NCBI RefSeq assembly: GCF_005952805.1
Contig: NZ_CP040709.1
Location: forward strand, 2,108,001-2,172,000
DNA from: Inhella inkyongensis
GTDB lineage: Bacteria > Pseudomonadota > Gammaproteobacteria > Burkholderiales > Burkholderiaceae_C
Length of the DNA: 64,000 nt
Direction of reading: 5' to 3'
Shown here: in pieces, positions 30,143-38,833 of the stretch
How the letters are laid out: the number at the start of each line of letters is the position of its first letter
Numbering within the stretch: position 1 is the first letter of the stretch
Made by a program: the position numbers and the translations under genes
Notes under the pieces: generated by a model
What the model saw: only the letters and a program-made list of their open reading frames with translations
Databases searched by the model: none
Told to the model about the DNA's origin: nothing

Positions 30143-30844
30143 TCAGGGTTTTGCTGACACCGTGTCAGGCTCGCGCAGCCCCAGGCGGCGCATGGCTTCG
30201 GCTTTGCCTGCGCGGCGTCCAAAGTCCCAGGGGCTGAACCCCAGGTCGTTGCGGGCGTTCCAGTTGGCGCCGCGCGCGAGCAGCATGACGGCTGTGTCCA
30301 GGCTGCCGTAGCCCAGGGCCATCATCAGCGGGGTTGTGCCGTTGGTTGATCGGGCATCCAGTTCGGCGCCCTGCTCCACCAGCCACTTGGCCACGCCGTT
30401 GTCCGGTCCGCTGCCGGCGTAATGCAGGGCGGACCAGCGGCGTTCTCCGCGTTGCGGGTCGATGGCGGCCCCGCGGGCCACCAGCGCCTGCGCCCAGTCC
30501 AGGCGCCCGCGCAGGGCGGCAATCATCAGCGGCCGCTCGTCGTTGTCATTGACGGCCTCGACGTCGGTACGCGGCTCGGCCAACAAGGCCTTGACGGATT
30601 TGGCCGACTCCTGCATCAGCGCCCAATGCAGGGGGCGCTGGCCCTTGTCATTGCGCACATTGGGATCCTGCCCGGCACGCAGCATCTCGGCCACGGCCGC
30701 GCCACTGTCGATGTCGATGTAGCGAAACAGGGTCAACACCGGATCGTTCCAGGCCTGGGACCACGCGGGCGGAACCGCCAGGGCGGCCCCCAAGGCTCCG
30801 AGTACCCCCAATGCGCCATTTGCCAGTGCGTTCCTGCGCTTCAC
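30143..30844 (-). CDS. Exported ankyrin-repeat protein
   Basis: 233 residues. A signal peptide (KRRNALANGALGVLGALGAALAVPPAWSQA, residues 2-30) precedes about five ankyrin repeats with the usual cores, e.g. KGQRPLHWALMQESAKSVKALL, NDERPLMIAALRGRLDWAQALVARGA and NGTTPLMMALGYGSLDTAVMLLARGA. The protein is likely periplasmic and protein-binding. The GTG start at 30844 overlaps the tatD stop (GTGA), giving translational coupling; an upstream extension inside tatD is less likely. Confidence 0.82.
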   Translation of the reverse strand: MKRRNALANGALGVLGALGAALAVPPAWSQAWNDPVLTLFRYIDIDSGAAVAEMLRAGQDPNVRNDKGQRPLHWALMQESAKSVKALLAEPRTDVEAVNDNDERPLMIAALRGRLDWAQALVARGAAIDPQRGERRWSALHYAGSGPDNGVAKWLVEQGAELDARSTNGTTPLMMALGYGSLDTAVMLLARGANWNARNDLGFSPWDFGRRAGKAEAMRRLGLREPDTVSAKP

Positions 30845-31629
30845 GCCTGCGCCTCCGGCAGCCCAAACAGGGCTCGCGCGTTGGCGCTGGTTTGCGCGGC
30901 CACAGCTTCCAGCGGTTGGGCCCACAGCGCTGCCAGCTGCGCCGCCACATGGGGCACATAGGCCGGCTGATTGAGCTTGCCTCGGTAGGGCACCGGGGCC
31001 AGATAGGGGCTGTCGGTCTCGATCAGCACCCGGTCCTGCGGCATGGCGCGCGCCACCTCGCGCAAGTCAGCCGCATTCTTGAAGCTCAGGATGCCGCTGA
31101 AGGAGATGTAAAAGCCCAGATCCACCACCGAGCGCGCAACCGCCAGGTCTTCGGTGAAGCAGTGGAAAACACCGCGCGCACGGCCCTGCCCTTCCTCGCG
31201 CAGGATGGCCAGGGTGTCTGCCGCGCTGGAGCGGGTGTGGATCACCAGCGGGAGATCGGCCTGCACGGCCGCGCGGATATGCACCCGAAAGCGCTCGCGC
31301 TGCCACTCCATGTCGGCCAGGCTGCGGCCGTTCAAGCGGTAGTAGTCCAGGCCGGTTTCGCCGATGGCGCGCACGCGCGGATGTTGCGAAGCCTGCAGCA
31401 ACTCGGCCACATCGGGCTCATGCACGTCTTCGTTGTCAGGGTGCACGCCCACGCTGGCCCACAACTCGGGGTGTTGCTCGGCCAGGCTGAGGACGGTGGG
31501 GAACTCTTCCATCGTGGTGCAGATGCACAGCGCCTGATGCACCCGCGCGGCGCGCATGGCGGCCAGCAGGTCGGGCAGTTGCTGGCGCAACTCGGGGAAG
31601 CTCAGATGGCAGTGAGAGTCGATGAACAT
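30841..31629 (-). CDS. tatD: TatD-family metal-dependent hydrolase/DNase
   Basis: 262-residue TIM-barrel hydrolase. Metal ligands are visible: H6 and H8 (FIDSHCHL), a Glu in AIGETGLDYYR near residue 92, His in LVIHTRSS and GVFHCFTE, and Asp in LIETDSPYLAP. TatD proteins are Mg-dependent 3'-5' DNases or related hydrolases. The order holB-pilZ-tatD is conserved in many proteobacteria. The gene lies 41 bp after pilZ and overlaps the ankyrin gene. Confidence 0.9.
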   Translation of the reverse strand: MFIDSHCHLSFPELRQQLPDLLAAMRAARVHQALCICTTMEEFPTVLSLAEQHPELWASVGVHPDNEDVHEPDVAELLQASQHPRVRAIGETGLDYYRLNGRSLADMEWQRERFRVHIRAAVQADLPLVIHTRSSAADTLAILREEGQGRARGVFHCFTEDLAVARSVVDLGFYISFSGILSFKNAADLREVARAMPQDRVLIETDSPYLAPVPYRGKLNQPAYVPHVAAQLAALWAQPLEAVAAQTSANARALFGLPEAQA

Positions 31630-31670
31630 GGTCGCAGCCCCCGCGCGAGCATTGGGGGCAAGAGCCCGCC

Positions 31671-32051
31671 TCAGATGGTCTGGGTGGGCTTGGAAGACGA
31701 AATGCTGGTGCCCAAGATCTCCTCGATCTTGTGCTTGATCTGGCGCGTCTTCTCGTCGCTGGGGAAACGCACCCCGATGCCCTGCGTGCGACCACCGGCC
31801 GCATTGGGCGGCGTCACCCAGGCCACCTTGCCGGCCACGGGATAACGTGCGGCGTCATCGGGCAAGGCGATCAGCAGATAGACGTCTTCGCCCAGCCGGT
31901 AGTCGCGCGTGCTGGGCACGAACAAGCCGCCATCCGTGAACAGCGAGATGTAGGCCGCGTAGAGGGCGCCCTTTTCCTTGAACACCAGCTGGATGACGCC
32001 GGGCCGGCCGGCACCGGCCACGGCCGTATTGGGGAGTTTGGTATCGCTCAC
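31671..32051 (-). CDS. pilZ: PilZ-domain protein (type IV pilus assembly type)
   Basis: 126-residue PilZ domain with GVIQLVFKEKGALYAAYISLF, GGLFVPSTRDYRLGEDVYLLI and WVTPPNAAGGRTQGIGVRFP. It appears to lack the RxxxR c-di-GMP-binding motif at its N-terminus, as in the PilZ type that acts in pilus assembly rather than nucleotide sensing. The GTG at 32051 (VSDTKLPNTAV) is chosen because homologue-like sequence begins there. Position between holB and tatD supports the name. No pilus genes lie in the window. Confidence 0.78.
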   Translation of the reverse strand: MSDTKLPNTAVAGAGRPGVIQLVFKEKGALYAAYISLFTDGGLFVPSTRDYRLGEDVYLLIALPDDAARYPVAGKVAWVTPPNAAGGRTQGIGVRFPSDEKTRQIKHKIEEILGTSISSSKPTQTI

Positions 32052-32092
32052 GGCGGCGAGTGTAGTGGTGGGTCTGAGGCCGGCGGGCTGGG

Positions 32093-33079
32093 CTATCCCT
32101 TGGCCGGCCGCAGGCCGGCCTGCGCCTGGGCCGCCAGGGTGTCGAGCCACAGGCCCGGGGTCAGCGGATGCTCACCCTTGGCACGCGCCTGGCGCAACTC
32201 CTGCGCCCAGCGCTGTAGGGCTTCGGCCTTGGCCGGCGGTGGCAGGCTGGCGCCATCGAAGTAGAGCGCGGCCTGGCCATGCGCACGGCGCAATTGGTCA
32301 TGGGCCAGCCGTGCCAACAGGTCGATGAGCGTGGGCAGCCCCAGGGCTTCATGGGCGCTCAGATCGCCCTGCTGAGCGTCCGTCACCAAGGCCGCCAGGC
32401 GTTGCGTATTCAAACCGGCGCTGTGCCAGCTCAAGGCCTGGCCGGGTCGGCCGGCTGAAAGGCTCAGCAGCGTTTGCGCGTCTGCCGCGGGCAGGCCTTG
32501 ATGGGCCAGCCACTGGGTGGCCTGCGCGGCGCTGGGGGCCTCCAGCTGCAGCACCTGGCAGCGCGATCGAATGGTGGGCAAGAGTTCGTCTGGCGCGGCG
32601 CAGCTCAGCACAAAGCGCAAGGCGCCGCCCGGCTCTTCCAGGGTCTTGAGCAAGGCATTGGCCGCAACGGTATTGAGGGCCTCGGCCGGGTGGATGCCCA
32701 CCACCTTGCCCTGGCCCCGGCCGCTGGTGGAAATGCTGAAGTCCAGCATCGCCCGCACTTCGTCGATGCGGATTTCCTTGCTCGGTTTGGCCTTGCCTTC
32801 GGCCGGTGCCTCCTCGAAGCCAAGCTGCACGCGCAAGGCAGCCGGCAGCAGCCAGCGCTCATCGGGGTGGCTGCGCTGCGCCACCAGATGGCAGGAGGCG
32901 CAGTGGCCGCAGGCCGGTGTGCCGGGTGCATGGTCCTCGCACAACCAGGCTTGGCTGAGCGCGCGGGCCAACTCGAACTGCCCCAGTCCCGCCTGGCCGG
33001 TGATCAACACCGCGTGGGTCTTGCCCAGGCTGAGTGCCTGCTGCAAGGCGCCCTGCAGGAAATCCGGCAGCGGGGCCAT
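32093..33079 (-). CDS. holB: DNA polymerase III subunit delta'
   Basis: 328-residue clamp-loader subunit. The degenerate P-loop GQAGLGQFELA (Lys replaced by Gln) is normal for non-hydrolysing delta'. The zinc-binding cysteines fall in CEDHAPGTPACGHCASCHLV, and the sensor-like region HPAEALNTVAANALLKTLEEP is typical. The ATG at 33079 shares its A with the tmk stop (TGATG); a GTG one codon earlier is possible. Part of mltG-tmk-holB-pilZ-tatD. Confidence 0.92.
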   Translation of the reverse strand: MAPLPDFLQGALQQALSLGKTHAVLITGQAGLGQFELARALSQAWLCEDHAPGTPACGHCASCHLVAQRSHPDERWLLPAALRVQLGFEEAPAEGKAKPSKEIRIDEVRAMLDFSISTSGRGQGKVVGIHPAEALNTVAANALLKTLEEPGGALRFVLSCAAPDELLPTIRSRCQVLQLEAPSAAQATQWLAHQGLPAADAQTLLSLSAGRPGQALSWHSAGLNTQRLAALVTDAQQGDLSAHEALGLPTLIDLLARLAHDQLRRAHGQAALYFDGASLPPPAKAEALQRWAQELRQARAKGEHPLTPGLWLDTLAAQAQAGLRPAKG

Positions 33080-33693
33080 CACCAGCCGCGCTCCTGCAGG
33101 GCCGCCGCCAGTTGAGCACCGACGGCGGACACGGCTTGCCCAGCGTCAAGGCGCACAAAGCGCTCGGGCTCGGCGGCGGCACGGCGCGCATAGGCGTCCC
33201 GGACGCGCTCGAAGAATTCCAGATCCTGGGCTTCAAAGCGGTCGGCGTCGCGCGCTGCCGCGCGGCGTCGGGCGGCTTCTGCAGGGTCCAGGTCAAACCA
33301 CAAGGTCAGGTCCGGGCGGCGACCCGCGACGGTCCATTGCTCCAGGGTTTCCAACTGCTCCCAGGCCACGCCACGGCCGCCGCCCTGGTAGGCAAAGCTG
33401 GCATCGGCAAAGCGGTCGCACAGCAGCACGCGGCCGGCCGCTAGCGCCGGCTCCAGCACGGTCAGCCAATGGTCACGCCGGGCACCGAACACCAGCAGGG
33501 CCTCGGTCAGCGGGTCCATGCTTTGGTGCAGCACCAGTTCTCGCAGGGTCTCGGCCAGGGGCGTGCCACCGGGCTCGCGGCTGCGCAGCACGTCGGCGCC
33601 ACAGGCACGCAGACGGGCCTCCGTGGCTTCCAAATGGGTGGACTTGCCGGCACCGTCGATGCCTTCGAAGCTGATGAAGCGAGGGGGAGTCAC
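33079..33693 (-). CDS. tmk: Thymidylate kinase
   Basis: 204-residue dTMP kinase. P-loop [11 protein letters not shown] (K17), the DR(Y/F) motif [17 protein letters not shown] near residue 93, and the LID region [14 protein letters not shown] are visible. It catalyses dTMP to dTDP. It sits 4 bp after mltG and overlaps holB by one base; the mltG-tmk-holB order is the classical one. Confidence 0.95.
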   Translation of the reverse strand: MTPPRFISFEGIDGAGKSTHLEATEARLRACGADVLRSREPGGTPLAETLRELVLHQSMDPLTEALLVFGARRDHWLTVLEPALAAGRVLLCDRFADASFAYQGGGRGVAWEQLETLEQWTVAGRRPDLTLWFDLDPAEAARRRAAARDADRFEAQDLEFFERVRDAYARRAAAEPERFVRLDAGQAVSAVGAQLAAALQERGW

Positions 33694-33697
33694 GGAA

Positions 33698-34702
33698 CTA
33701 TCGATTCAATTGAAAACGCTGGACGGCGCGATTGTGGGCGTCCAAGGTGGCGCTGAACTCTGAGCTGCCATCGCCGCGTGCGACGAAGTACAGCGCATCG
33801 GTGCGCTCCGGGCTCACGGCCGCGCGCAGCGCCTCGCGGCCGGGCAAGGCAATGGGCGTGGGCGGAAGGCCACGCCGGGTGTAGGTATTGAAGGGCGTGT
33901 CGGTCTGCAGATCGCGTTTGCGCAGATTGCCGTCAAAGCCTGTGCCCAGGCCGTAGATCACGGTCGGGTCGGTCTGCAGTGGCATGCCGATGCGCAGGCG
34001 GTTGTGGAACACGCCCGAAATCCGCCCCCGGTCGGCCGCGCGCCCGGTCTCCTTCTCGACGATGGAGGCCAGCACCAGGGCGTCATCGGCGCTCTTTAAG
34101 GGGCTTTCGGCGTTGCGCTGGACCCAGGCGTTCTCGAGCTCGCGCTGCATGGCCGCATGGGCCTGCTTCAACACGGTCAGATCGCTGACGCCGCGGCCAT
34201 AGCGGTAGGTGTCTGGGAAAAAGCGCCCCTCAGCCGCTTGCCCCGGTGCACCCAGGCGGGCCATCAGCTCGGCATCACTCAGCGCGCCCACCGTCTGCCG
34301 CAACCCCGGCGCTTTGGCCAGGGCGGCACGCGCCTGGGCAAAGGTCCAGCCTTCGATCAGTCGCAGCGCTTCCAGCTGCTCTTCGCCGCGCAGCATCTTG
34401 TCCAGCCAGCGCTGGGGGGTGTCGCCCGTGCTTAGCGCGTAGCTGCCGGCGCGAATCTGGTGCGCACGGCCCGAGAGGCGCAGTACCGCAAAAAGCAGGC
34501 GCTCATCCACTTGCACTCCAGCGGCCGCCCAATCGCGCGCCACCCCTCTGGCCGTGCTGCCGGGGGCGATGGTCAGCTCCACGCTGGCCGCGGCCAGCGG
34601 CAGCGGCGCGCGCCACCACTGCCAGGCCCAGACGCCCAGGGCGCCGCCCGCCAGCACCAGCAGCAGCAAACTCACAAGGGCGAAGCGAAACAGCGATTTC
34701 AT
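33698..34702 (-). CDS. mltG: Endolytic murein transglycosylase
   Basis: 334-residue YceG-like protein that cleaves nascent glycan strands at the inner membrane. One TM anchor (residues 6-28), a LysM-like region (about 40-110) and the YceG catalytic domain follow; the catalytic Glu is E216 in [10 protein letters not shown]. Other marks are [14 protein letters not shown] and [14 protein letters not shown]. The ATG at 34702 starts the TM anchor; the longer in-frame extension overlaps the divergent ygfZ. First gene of the run to tatD. Confidence 0.93.
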   Translation of the reverse strand: MKSLFRFALVSLLLLVLAGGALGVWAWQWWRAPLPLAAASVELTIAPGSTARGVARDWAAAGVQVDERLLFAVLRLSGRAHQIRAGSYALSTGDTPQRWLDKMLRGEEQLEALRLIEGWTFAQARAALAKAPGLRQTVGALSDAELMARLGAPGQAAEGRFFPDTYRYGRGVSDLTVLKQAHAAMQRELENAWVQRNAESPLKSADDALVLASIVEKETGRAADRGRISGVFHNRLRIGMPLQTDPTVIYGLGTGFDGNLRKRDLQTDTPFNTYTRRGLPPTPIALPGREALRAAVSPERTDALYFVARGDGSSEFSATLDAHNRAVQRFQLNR

Positions 34703-34778
34703 GGGGCGCGGATCATGCCTCAAGCAGGGAGACCGGCGGGGAGGCCGGAGGGCTTTTTGGCGTTTGGATAATGCCGCC

Positions 34779-35666
34779 ATGACAACCGCTACCCAAGGCG
34801 CCTGCCGCCTCGCCCACTGGGGCCTGATCCGCGCCGAAGGCGCTGACGCCGCCAGCTTCCTGCACGGCCAACTCACCCAGTCCGTCACCGATCTGTCCAC
34901 AACTCAGGCCCGCCTGGGCGGCTATTGCTCGGCCAAGGGCCGGTTGATGGCCAACTTCGTGCTGCTGCGCGAAGGGCCTGAAAACTTTGCGCTGCTGCTG
35001 CCGCGTGAGCTGATCCCCGGCCTGGTCAAACGCCTGTCCATGTTTGTGCTGCGTGCCAAAGCCAAGCTGCGCGACGCCAGTGACGAGACCCCGATCTGGG
35101 GATTGGTGGGGCCCGGAGTGCCCGCTGAGCTGCCCATCTGGGGCGTGCAGGCCGGTTTGCTGCGTTTGCCCGATGCCTTGGGCCAGCGCCGCGCGCTGGT
35201 TCTGGGCACGCAGCCGCCCTCCTCTGCCGAGTTGTCTGCGCCGGACTGGGCCTGGCTCGAGGTACAGGCCGGCCTGCCCTGGGTCAGCGCCGGCACCGCG
35301 GAACACTTCGTGCCGCAGATGATCAATTGGGAGCTTCTGGGCGGCGTGAACTTTCAAAAGGGTTGCTACCCCGGCCAGGAAGTGGTGGCGCGCAGCCAGT
35401 ACCGGGGCACGGTCAAGCGCCGCACCCAGCTGTTGTTGGGGGCTGCGGCAAGCCCGTTGCCGCTGGCCGGTGCCGAGCTGTTCGCGGGGCCGGATCGTGA
35501 GCAGCCGGTGGGCGAGGTGGTGATGGCCGCGCAGCAAGGCGACCAGATGGCCCTGCTGGCCGAGCTGCAGCTCAGCGCCTGGGAAACCGAGGCCGAGCTG
35601 CAAACCAGCGATGGCCAGCGCCTGCAGCGCGCCGCCCTGCCCTACGCGGTGAAGGCACCCGAATGA
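34779..35666 (+). CDS. ygfZ: Folate-binding protein YgfZ
   Basis: 295-residue GcvT-like folate-binding protein involved in assembly or repair of certain iron-sulfur enzymes. The hallmark KGCYPGQE motif includes C196. The N-terminal FLHGQLTQSV matches the family. It is divergent from mltG with 76 bp between starts, and its stop overlaps the DUF4936 start (ATGA). Its genomic proximity to the iron-sulfur enzyme SdaA is probably coincidental. Confidence 0.9.
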   Translation: MTTATQGACRLAHWGLIRAEGADAASFLHGQLTQSVTDLSTTQARLGGYCSAKGRLMANFVLLREGPENFALLLPRELIPGLVKRLSMFVLRAKAKLRDASDETPIWGLVGPGVPAELPIWGVQAGLLRLPDALGQRRALVLGTQPPSSAELSAPDWAWLEVQAGLPWVSAGTAEHFVPQMINWELLGGVNFQKGCYPGQEVVARSQYRGTVKRRTQLLLGAAASPLPLAGAELFAGPDREQPVGEVVMAAQQGDQMALLAELQLSAWETEAELQTSDGQRLQRAALPYAVKAPE

Positions 35667-35965
35667 AGGGCGCTGCGCCCTACGGCCCGGTCCGCTTGTA
35701 CGTCTACTTCAAGCTCAGCCTGGAGCAGGCCCAGGCCTGGCGGGAGCGCTGGCGCAGCGCGGCTCAGCAGGCCGCAGCGACCGTGCCCGGCGTGCAGCTC
35801 AGCCTGAGCGAGCGCCCTGAGGCGCACATGACCTGGATGGAGAGCTACCGCGCCGCCACGCCAGCGCAGATGGCCGACGCCGAGGCGCTGATGGCCCGTT
35901 CGCTGATGGAACTGGGCGTTGAGCGGCACCGCGAGGTCTTCGTCGAAACGTATCGGGTCGGGTAA
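35663..35965 (+). CDS. DUF4936 family protein
   Basis: 100-residue protein of the DUF4936 type. It begins with a strand VRLYVYFKLSLEQAQAW, has a conserved MTWMESYRA near residue 57 and ends RHREVFVETYRVG. The fold is probably a ferredoxin-like alpha/beta domain. The function is unknown. The start overlaps the ygfZ stop, so the two are translationally coupled, which is common in Burkholderiales. Confidence 0.78.
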   Translation: MKGAAPYGPVRLYVYFKLSLEQAQAWRERWRSAAQQAAATVPGVQLSLSERPEAHMTWMESYRAATPAQMADAEALMARSLMELGVERHREVFVETYRVG

Positions 35966-36392
35966 CTGCGCGGGTGGCTCCCCGGCCCCGAGCCTGAGCC
36001 TGAGCCGAGTGCGCGCCCAGTTGCCCGGCTTTGAAATCAACCGCGTCGACACCAGCGGCGACGGCAGCCAGCCCCGTCGGGTGGAGGTGCTGCGCCTCGG
36101 GCTTTGAAAAGCTGCCCGGCTTGCGCTAGCCCGGCCTTCAGTTGATCAAGCGCTCAGGCAAGAAGGAAGGCAACCTCGCCCAGAAGCGGGTCAAACGGTC
36201 CAGCAAGAGGCACAAAAAAAAAGGGGTCGATGCCCAGGCCTTCTACGGTCGGCAAAAACCTGGACCGATTCCGTTGCCGGGTCGGCAGCGAGCACCTTTA
36301 CACAAGCCAGGGCCCGAACCAAAAACATCGAACTGCTCATACACCCCCCTGCCAGGGCATTTCGCTCAAGCCATTCATCGGCGAACCCACCA
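35966..36392. other. Gene-poor spacer of about 430 bp
   Basis: No convincing gene. A short in-frame stretch near 36010-36107 on the plus strand (PGFEINRVDTSGDGSQPRRVEVLRL, split here only by quoting) has gene-like codon use and could be a gene remnant. A run of nine A's lies near 36214-36222. The right part is lower in GC than its left neighbours. Confidence 0.4.
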
Positions 36393-37469
36393 TCACAAAT
36401 TCTCCAACGCCGCCCGCGCACTGTTCAATTGCTCAACCCAGCGTGCGTGATATTCTTCAGGCTCGCGTCCGAGTGGAAACTTTCGGACCTGCCGCTCAAT
36501 GATGGCGCCGAGATCTTGCCGACCGAGCGAATGGGCCAGCGCCAGAAAACTGATGCTGACGCCCAGCGATGCAATATTCTCTTCATCCTCTCGCAGAATA
36601 TCCGCCGCTGTCTGGCAACGATTTAAGAAGGGAATGTATTTATTCAGCAGCAAATCAAGCGCCACCTCCAGCCAGGCGGAAAACTCAACCGAAGTCTCCG
36701 CGCGATGCTCCCAAACGCTCAAATATTGGCAATGGAGCGCGTGATTCGGAAAATCCGCCCCGGAATGCAGGCAAACCGAAATCGGGTACATCGGCGCCAG
36801 AGCAGTCTCTATCGCAGCGTCGACCTCCAGCTCAAGCCGGCAGGTAAGCTGGTGATTGATCGTTCCGGGAGGGGGCCGCGTCACCTGAATGACCTGTTCG
36901 CCCGCCTCGGTTCGACGCCGAAATTGGCTGTAGTTTTCTCCGGCCACTAAACGGAAACCCAGCGGGGCCAAGGCGGGCAGCAGCCGCTCGCGGGTCATGG
37001 CTTGGGCCAGTCGCTCGCTCAGGCGTTGGGCACGCCAGTCCGGCGGGACGGCTGCCGCTGCCCCCGGCACAACCGCACTGCGCTCCAGGCGCCCGTCGTG
37101 ACCGAATAGCCGGCCGTCTGGCAGTTGCACCGTCCCGGCCTGCTCGTCCAGCAGCACCAGACCCAGGGCCTGGGCCTCGTCCTCCAGCACTGGTATCAAC
37201 TCCGCCGGCCCGTCGCCATAAAGGGCCAGGCTGAACACCGCGCCATCCCATTCCAGACGCGGCGGCGCCGGCACCAGCCAGGTGGGCCCATTGGGGTCCG
37301 CCGCGCCCACCTCTTGCGGAAAGTGCGCCACCAGGCGGGCAATCAAAGCCCGGAACTTGTCCGGCGCCGGTGCCGGCACCCCTTCTTCGCTCAGGCGCTC
37401 CAACATCTCGCAGGCCTGATCCAGGGAGTCCGGTACCGGCGACTCCCACAACTGCACCACATAACTCAT
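36393..37469 (-). CDS. Tandem paralogue 1, two-domain protein of unknown function
   Basis: 358 residues, ATG at 37469. The N-terminal half (1-157) begins MSYVVQLWESPVPDSLDQ and contains GLVLLDEQAGTVQLPDGRLFG; the C-terminal half (about 158-358) contains LLPALAPLGFRLVAGENYSQFRRR and a PMYPISVCLHSGADFPNH stretch, loosely reminiscent of DUF4304-type domains. There is no signal peptide or TM. Residues 2-157 are identical to those of the next gene, while about 20 substitutions fall after residue 157. The DNA of the C-terminal half is visibly AT-richer than that of the N-terminal half. The function is not recognised; adaptor or immunity-like roles are speculation. Confidence 0.8.
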   Translation of the reverse strand: MSYVVQLWESPVPDSLDQACEMLERLSEEGVPAPAPDKFRALIARLVAHFPQEVGAADPNGPTWLVPAPPRLEWDGAVFSLALYGDGPAELIPVLEDEAQALGLVLLDEQAGTVQLPDGRLFGHDGRLERSAVVPGAAAAVPPDWRAQRLSERLAQAMTRERLLPALAPLGFRLVAGENYSQFRRRTEAGEQVIQVTRPPPGTINHQLTCRLELEVDAAIETALAPMYPISVCLHSGADFPNHALHCQYLSVWEHRAETSVEFSAWLEVALDLLLNKYIPFLNRCQTAADILREDEENIASLGVSISFLALAHSLGRQDLGAIIERQVRKFPLGREPEEYHARWVEQLNSARAALENL

Positions 37470-37577
37470 GGTCTTTTCCCTGATTGGACTCTTGATGAAT
37501 GCGCAGGCAATTCTTGGTTGTGTGCTGCGGCAATCGGTTTTTAGGTTGACTGCGAGGCCAACTCACCCACTCTGTCA

Positions 37578-38672
37578 TCAATCCAGACTTTTTTGTTGAA
37601 GTTGCTCCAACGCCGCCCGCGCACTGTTCAATTGCTCAACCCAGCGTGCGTGATATTCTTCAGGCTCGCGCCCGAGTGGAAACTTTCGGATCTGCCGCTC
37701 AATGATGGCGCCGAGATCTTGCCGACCGAGCGAATGGGCCAGCGCCAGAAAACTGATGCTGACGCCCAGCGATGCAATATCCTCTTCATCCTCTCGCAGA
37801 ATATCCGCCGCCGTCTGGCAACGATTTAAGAATGGAATGTACTTCTTCAACAGCAAATCAAGCACCACCTCCAACCAGGCGGAAAACTCAACCGAAGTCT
37901 CCGCGCGATGCGTCAAAACACCCATATATTGGCGATAGAGCACGTGATTCGGAAAGTCCGCCCCGGAATGCAGGCAAACCGAAATCGGGTACATCAGCGC
38001 CAGAGCAGTCTCTAGCGCAGCGTCTAACTGCAGCTCAAGCCGGCAGGTAAGCTGGTGATTGGACGTTCCGGGAGGGGGGCGGGTCAGCTTAATGAATTGC
38101 TCTCCCGCCTCGGTTCGACGCCGAAATTGGCAGTAGTTTTCCCCGGCCACCAACTGGAAACCCAGCGGGGCCAAGGCCGGCAGCAGCCGCTCTCGGATCA
38201 TGGCCTGGGCCAGCCGCTCGCTCAGGCGTTGGGCACGCCAGTCCGGCGGGACGGCCGCCGCTGCCCCCGGCACAACCGCACTGCGCTCCAGGCGTCCGTC
38301 GTGACCGAACAGCCGGCCGTCCGGCAGTTGCACCGTCCCGGCCTGCTCGTCCAGCAGCACCAGACCCAGGGCCTGGGCCTCGTCCTCCAGCACCGGTATC
38401 AACTCCGCCGGCCCGTCGCCATAAAGGGCCAGGCTGAACACCGCCCCATCCCATTCCAGACGCGGCGGCGCCGGCACCAGCCAGGTGGGCCCATTGGGGT
38501 CCGCCGCGCCCACCTCTTGCGGAAAGTGCGCCACCAGGCGGGCAATCAAAGCCCGGAACTTGTCCGGCGCCGGTGCCGGCACCCCCTCTTCGCTCAGGCG
38601 CTCCAACATCTCGCAGGCCTGATCCAGGGAGTCCGGTACCGGCGACTCCCACAACTGCACGACATAACTCAC
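37578..38672 (-). CDS. Tandem paralogue 2, two-domain protein of unknown function
   Basis: 364 residues, GTG start at 38672 with GGGGAG 5 bp before it. Same two-part architecture as the gene that follows it. Residues 2-157 are identical to the paralogue with only silent base changes, the rest carries about 20 replacements, and the C-terminus is longer (QLQQKSLD in place of NL). Flanking sequences upstream of the two starts are unrelated, so the duplicated unit begins at the coding sequence. The 108-bp spacer between the copies holds no gene. It looks like a recent duplication with diverging C-terminal domains. Confidence 0.8.
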   Translation of the reverse strand: MSYVVQLWESPVPDSLDQACEMLERLSEEGVPAPAPDKFRALIARLVAHFPQEVGAADPNGPTWLVPAPPRLEWDGAVFSLALYGDGPAELIPVLEDEAQALGLVLLDEQAGTVQLPDGRLFGHDGRLERSAVVPGAAAAVPPDWRAQRLSERLAQAMIRERLLPALAPLGFQLVAGENYCQFRRRTEAGEQFIKLTRPPPGTSNHQLTCRLELQLDAALETALALMYPISVCLHSGADFPNHVLYRQYMGVLTHRAETSVEFSAWLEVVLDLLLKKYIPFLNRCQTAADILREDEEDIASLGVSISFLALAHSLGRQDLGAIIERQIRKFPLGREPEEYHARWVEQLNSARAALEQLQQKSLD

Positions 38673-38740
38673 GGTTTCTCCCCTGGAATGCTTTGGCCGA
38701 GGCGATGGGGCCTCCTGGCAGCCTTTTTCCCACTGCACTG

Positions 38741-38758
38741 CGGGGTTCGAACCCCGCT
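38741..38758. promoter_or_regulatory. 18-bp perfect palindrome upstream of paralogue 2
   Basis: GCGGGGTTCGAACCCCGC reads the same on both strands. It lies 68 bp upstream of the paralogue 2 start and 75 bp after the stop of the binding-protein gene. No T-run follows on either strand, which argues against a terminator. It could be an operator or a recombination remnant. Confidence 0.4.
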
Positions 38759-38833
38759 TGGCGCCACCGGCAGCGACACCGACAGTGACACTGTGCCAGA
38801 CCCCCCTTGGGTGGTTGCTGGCTGGAGGATCGC

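Noticed and set aside
37550-37580. Fragment of ygfZ copied between the tandem paralogues (shared GGCCAACTCACCCA)
   Set aside because: A 14-bp exact match is expected by chance several times in 64 kb, and similarity fades outside a few more bases.
38690-38770. Possible tRNA gene (TTCGAA core and GGCGCCACC 3' end)
   Set aside because: The T-stem does not pair in the standard register and no 5' acceptor strand or anticodon arm can be built upstream; it is a palindrome, not a tRNA.
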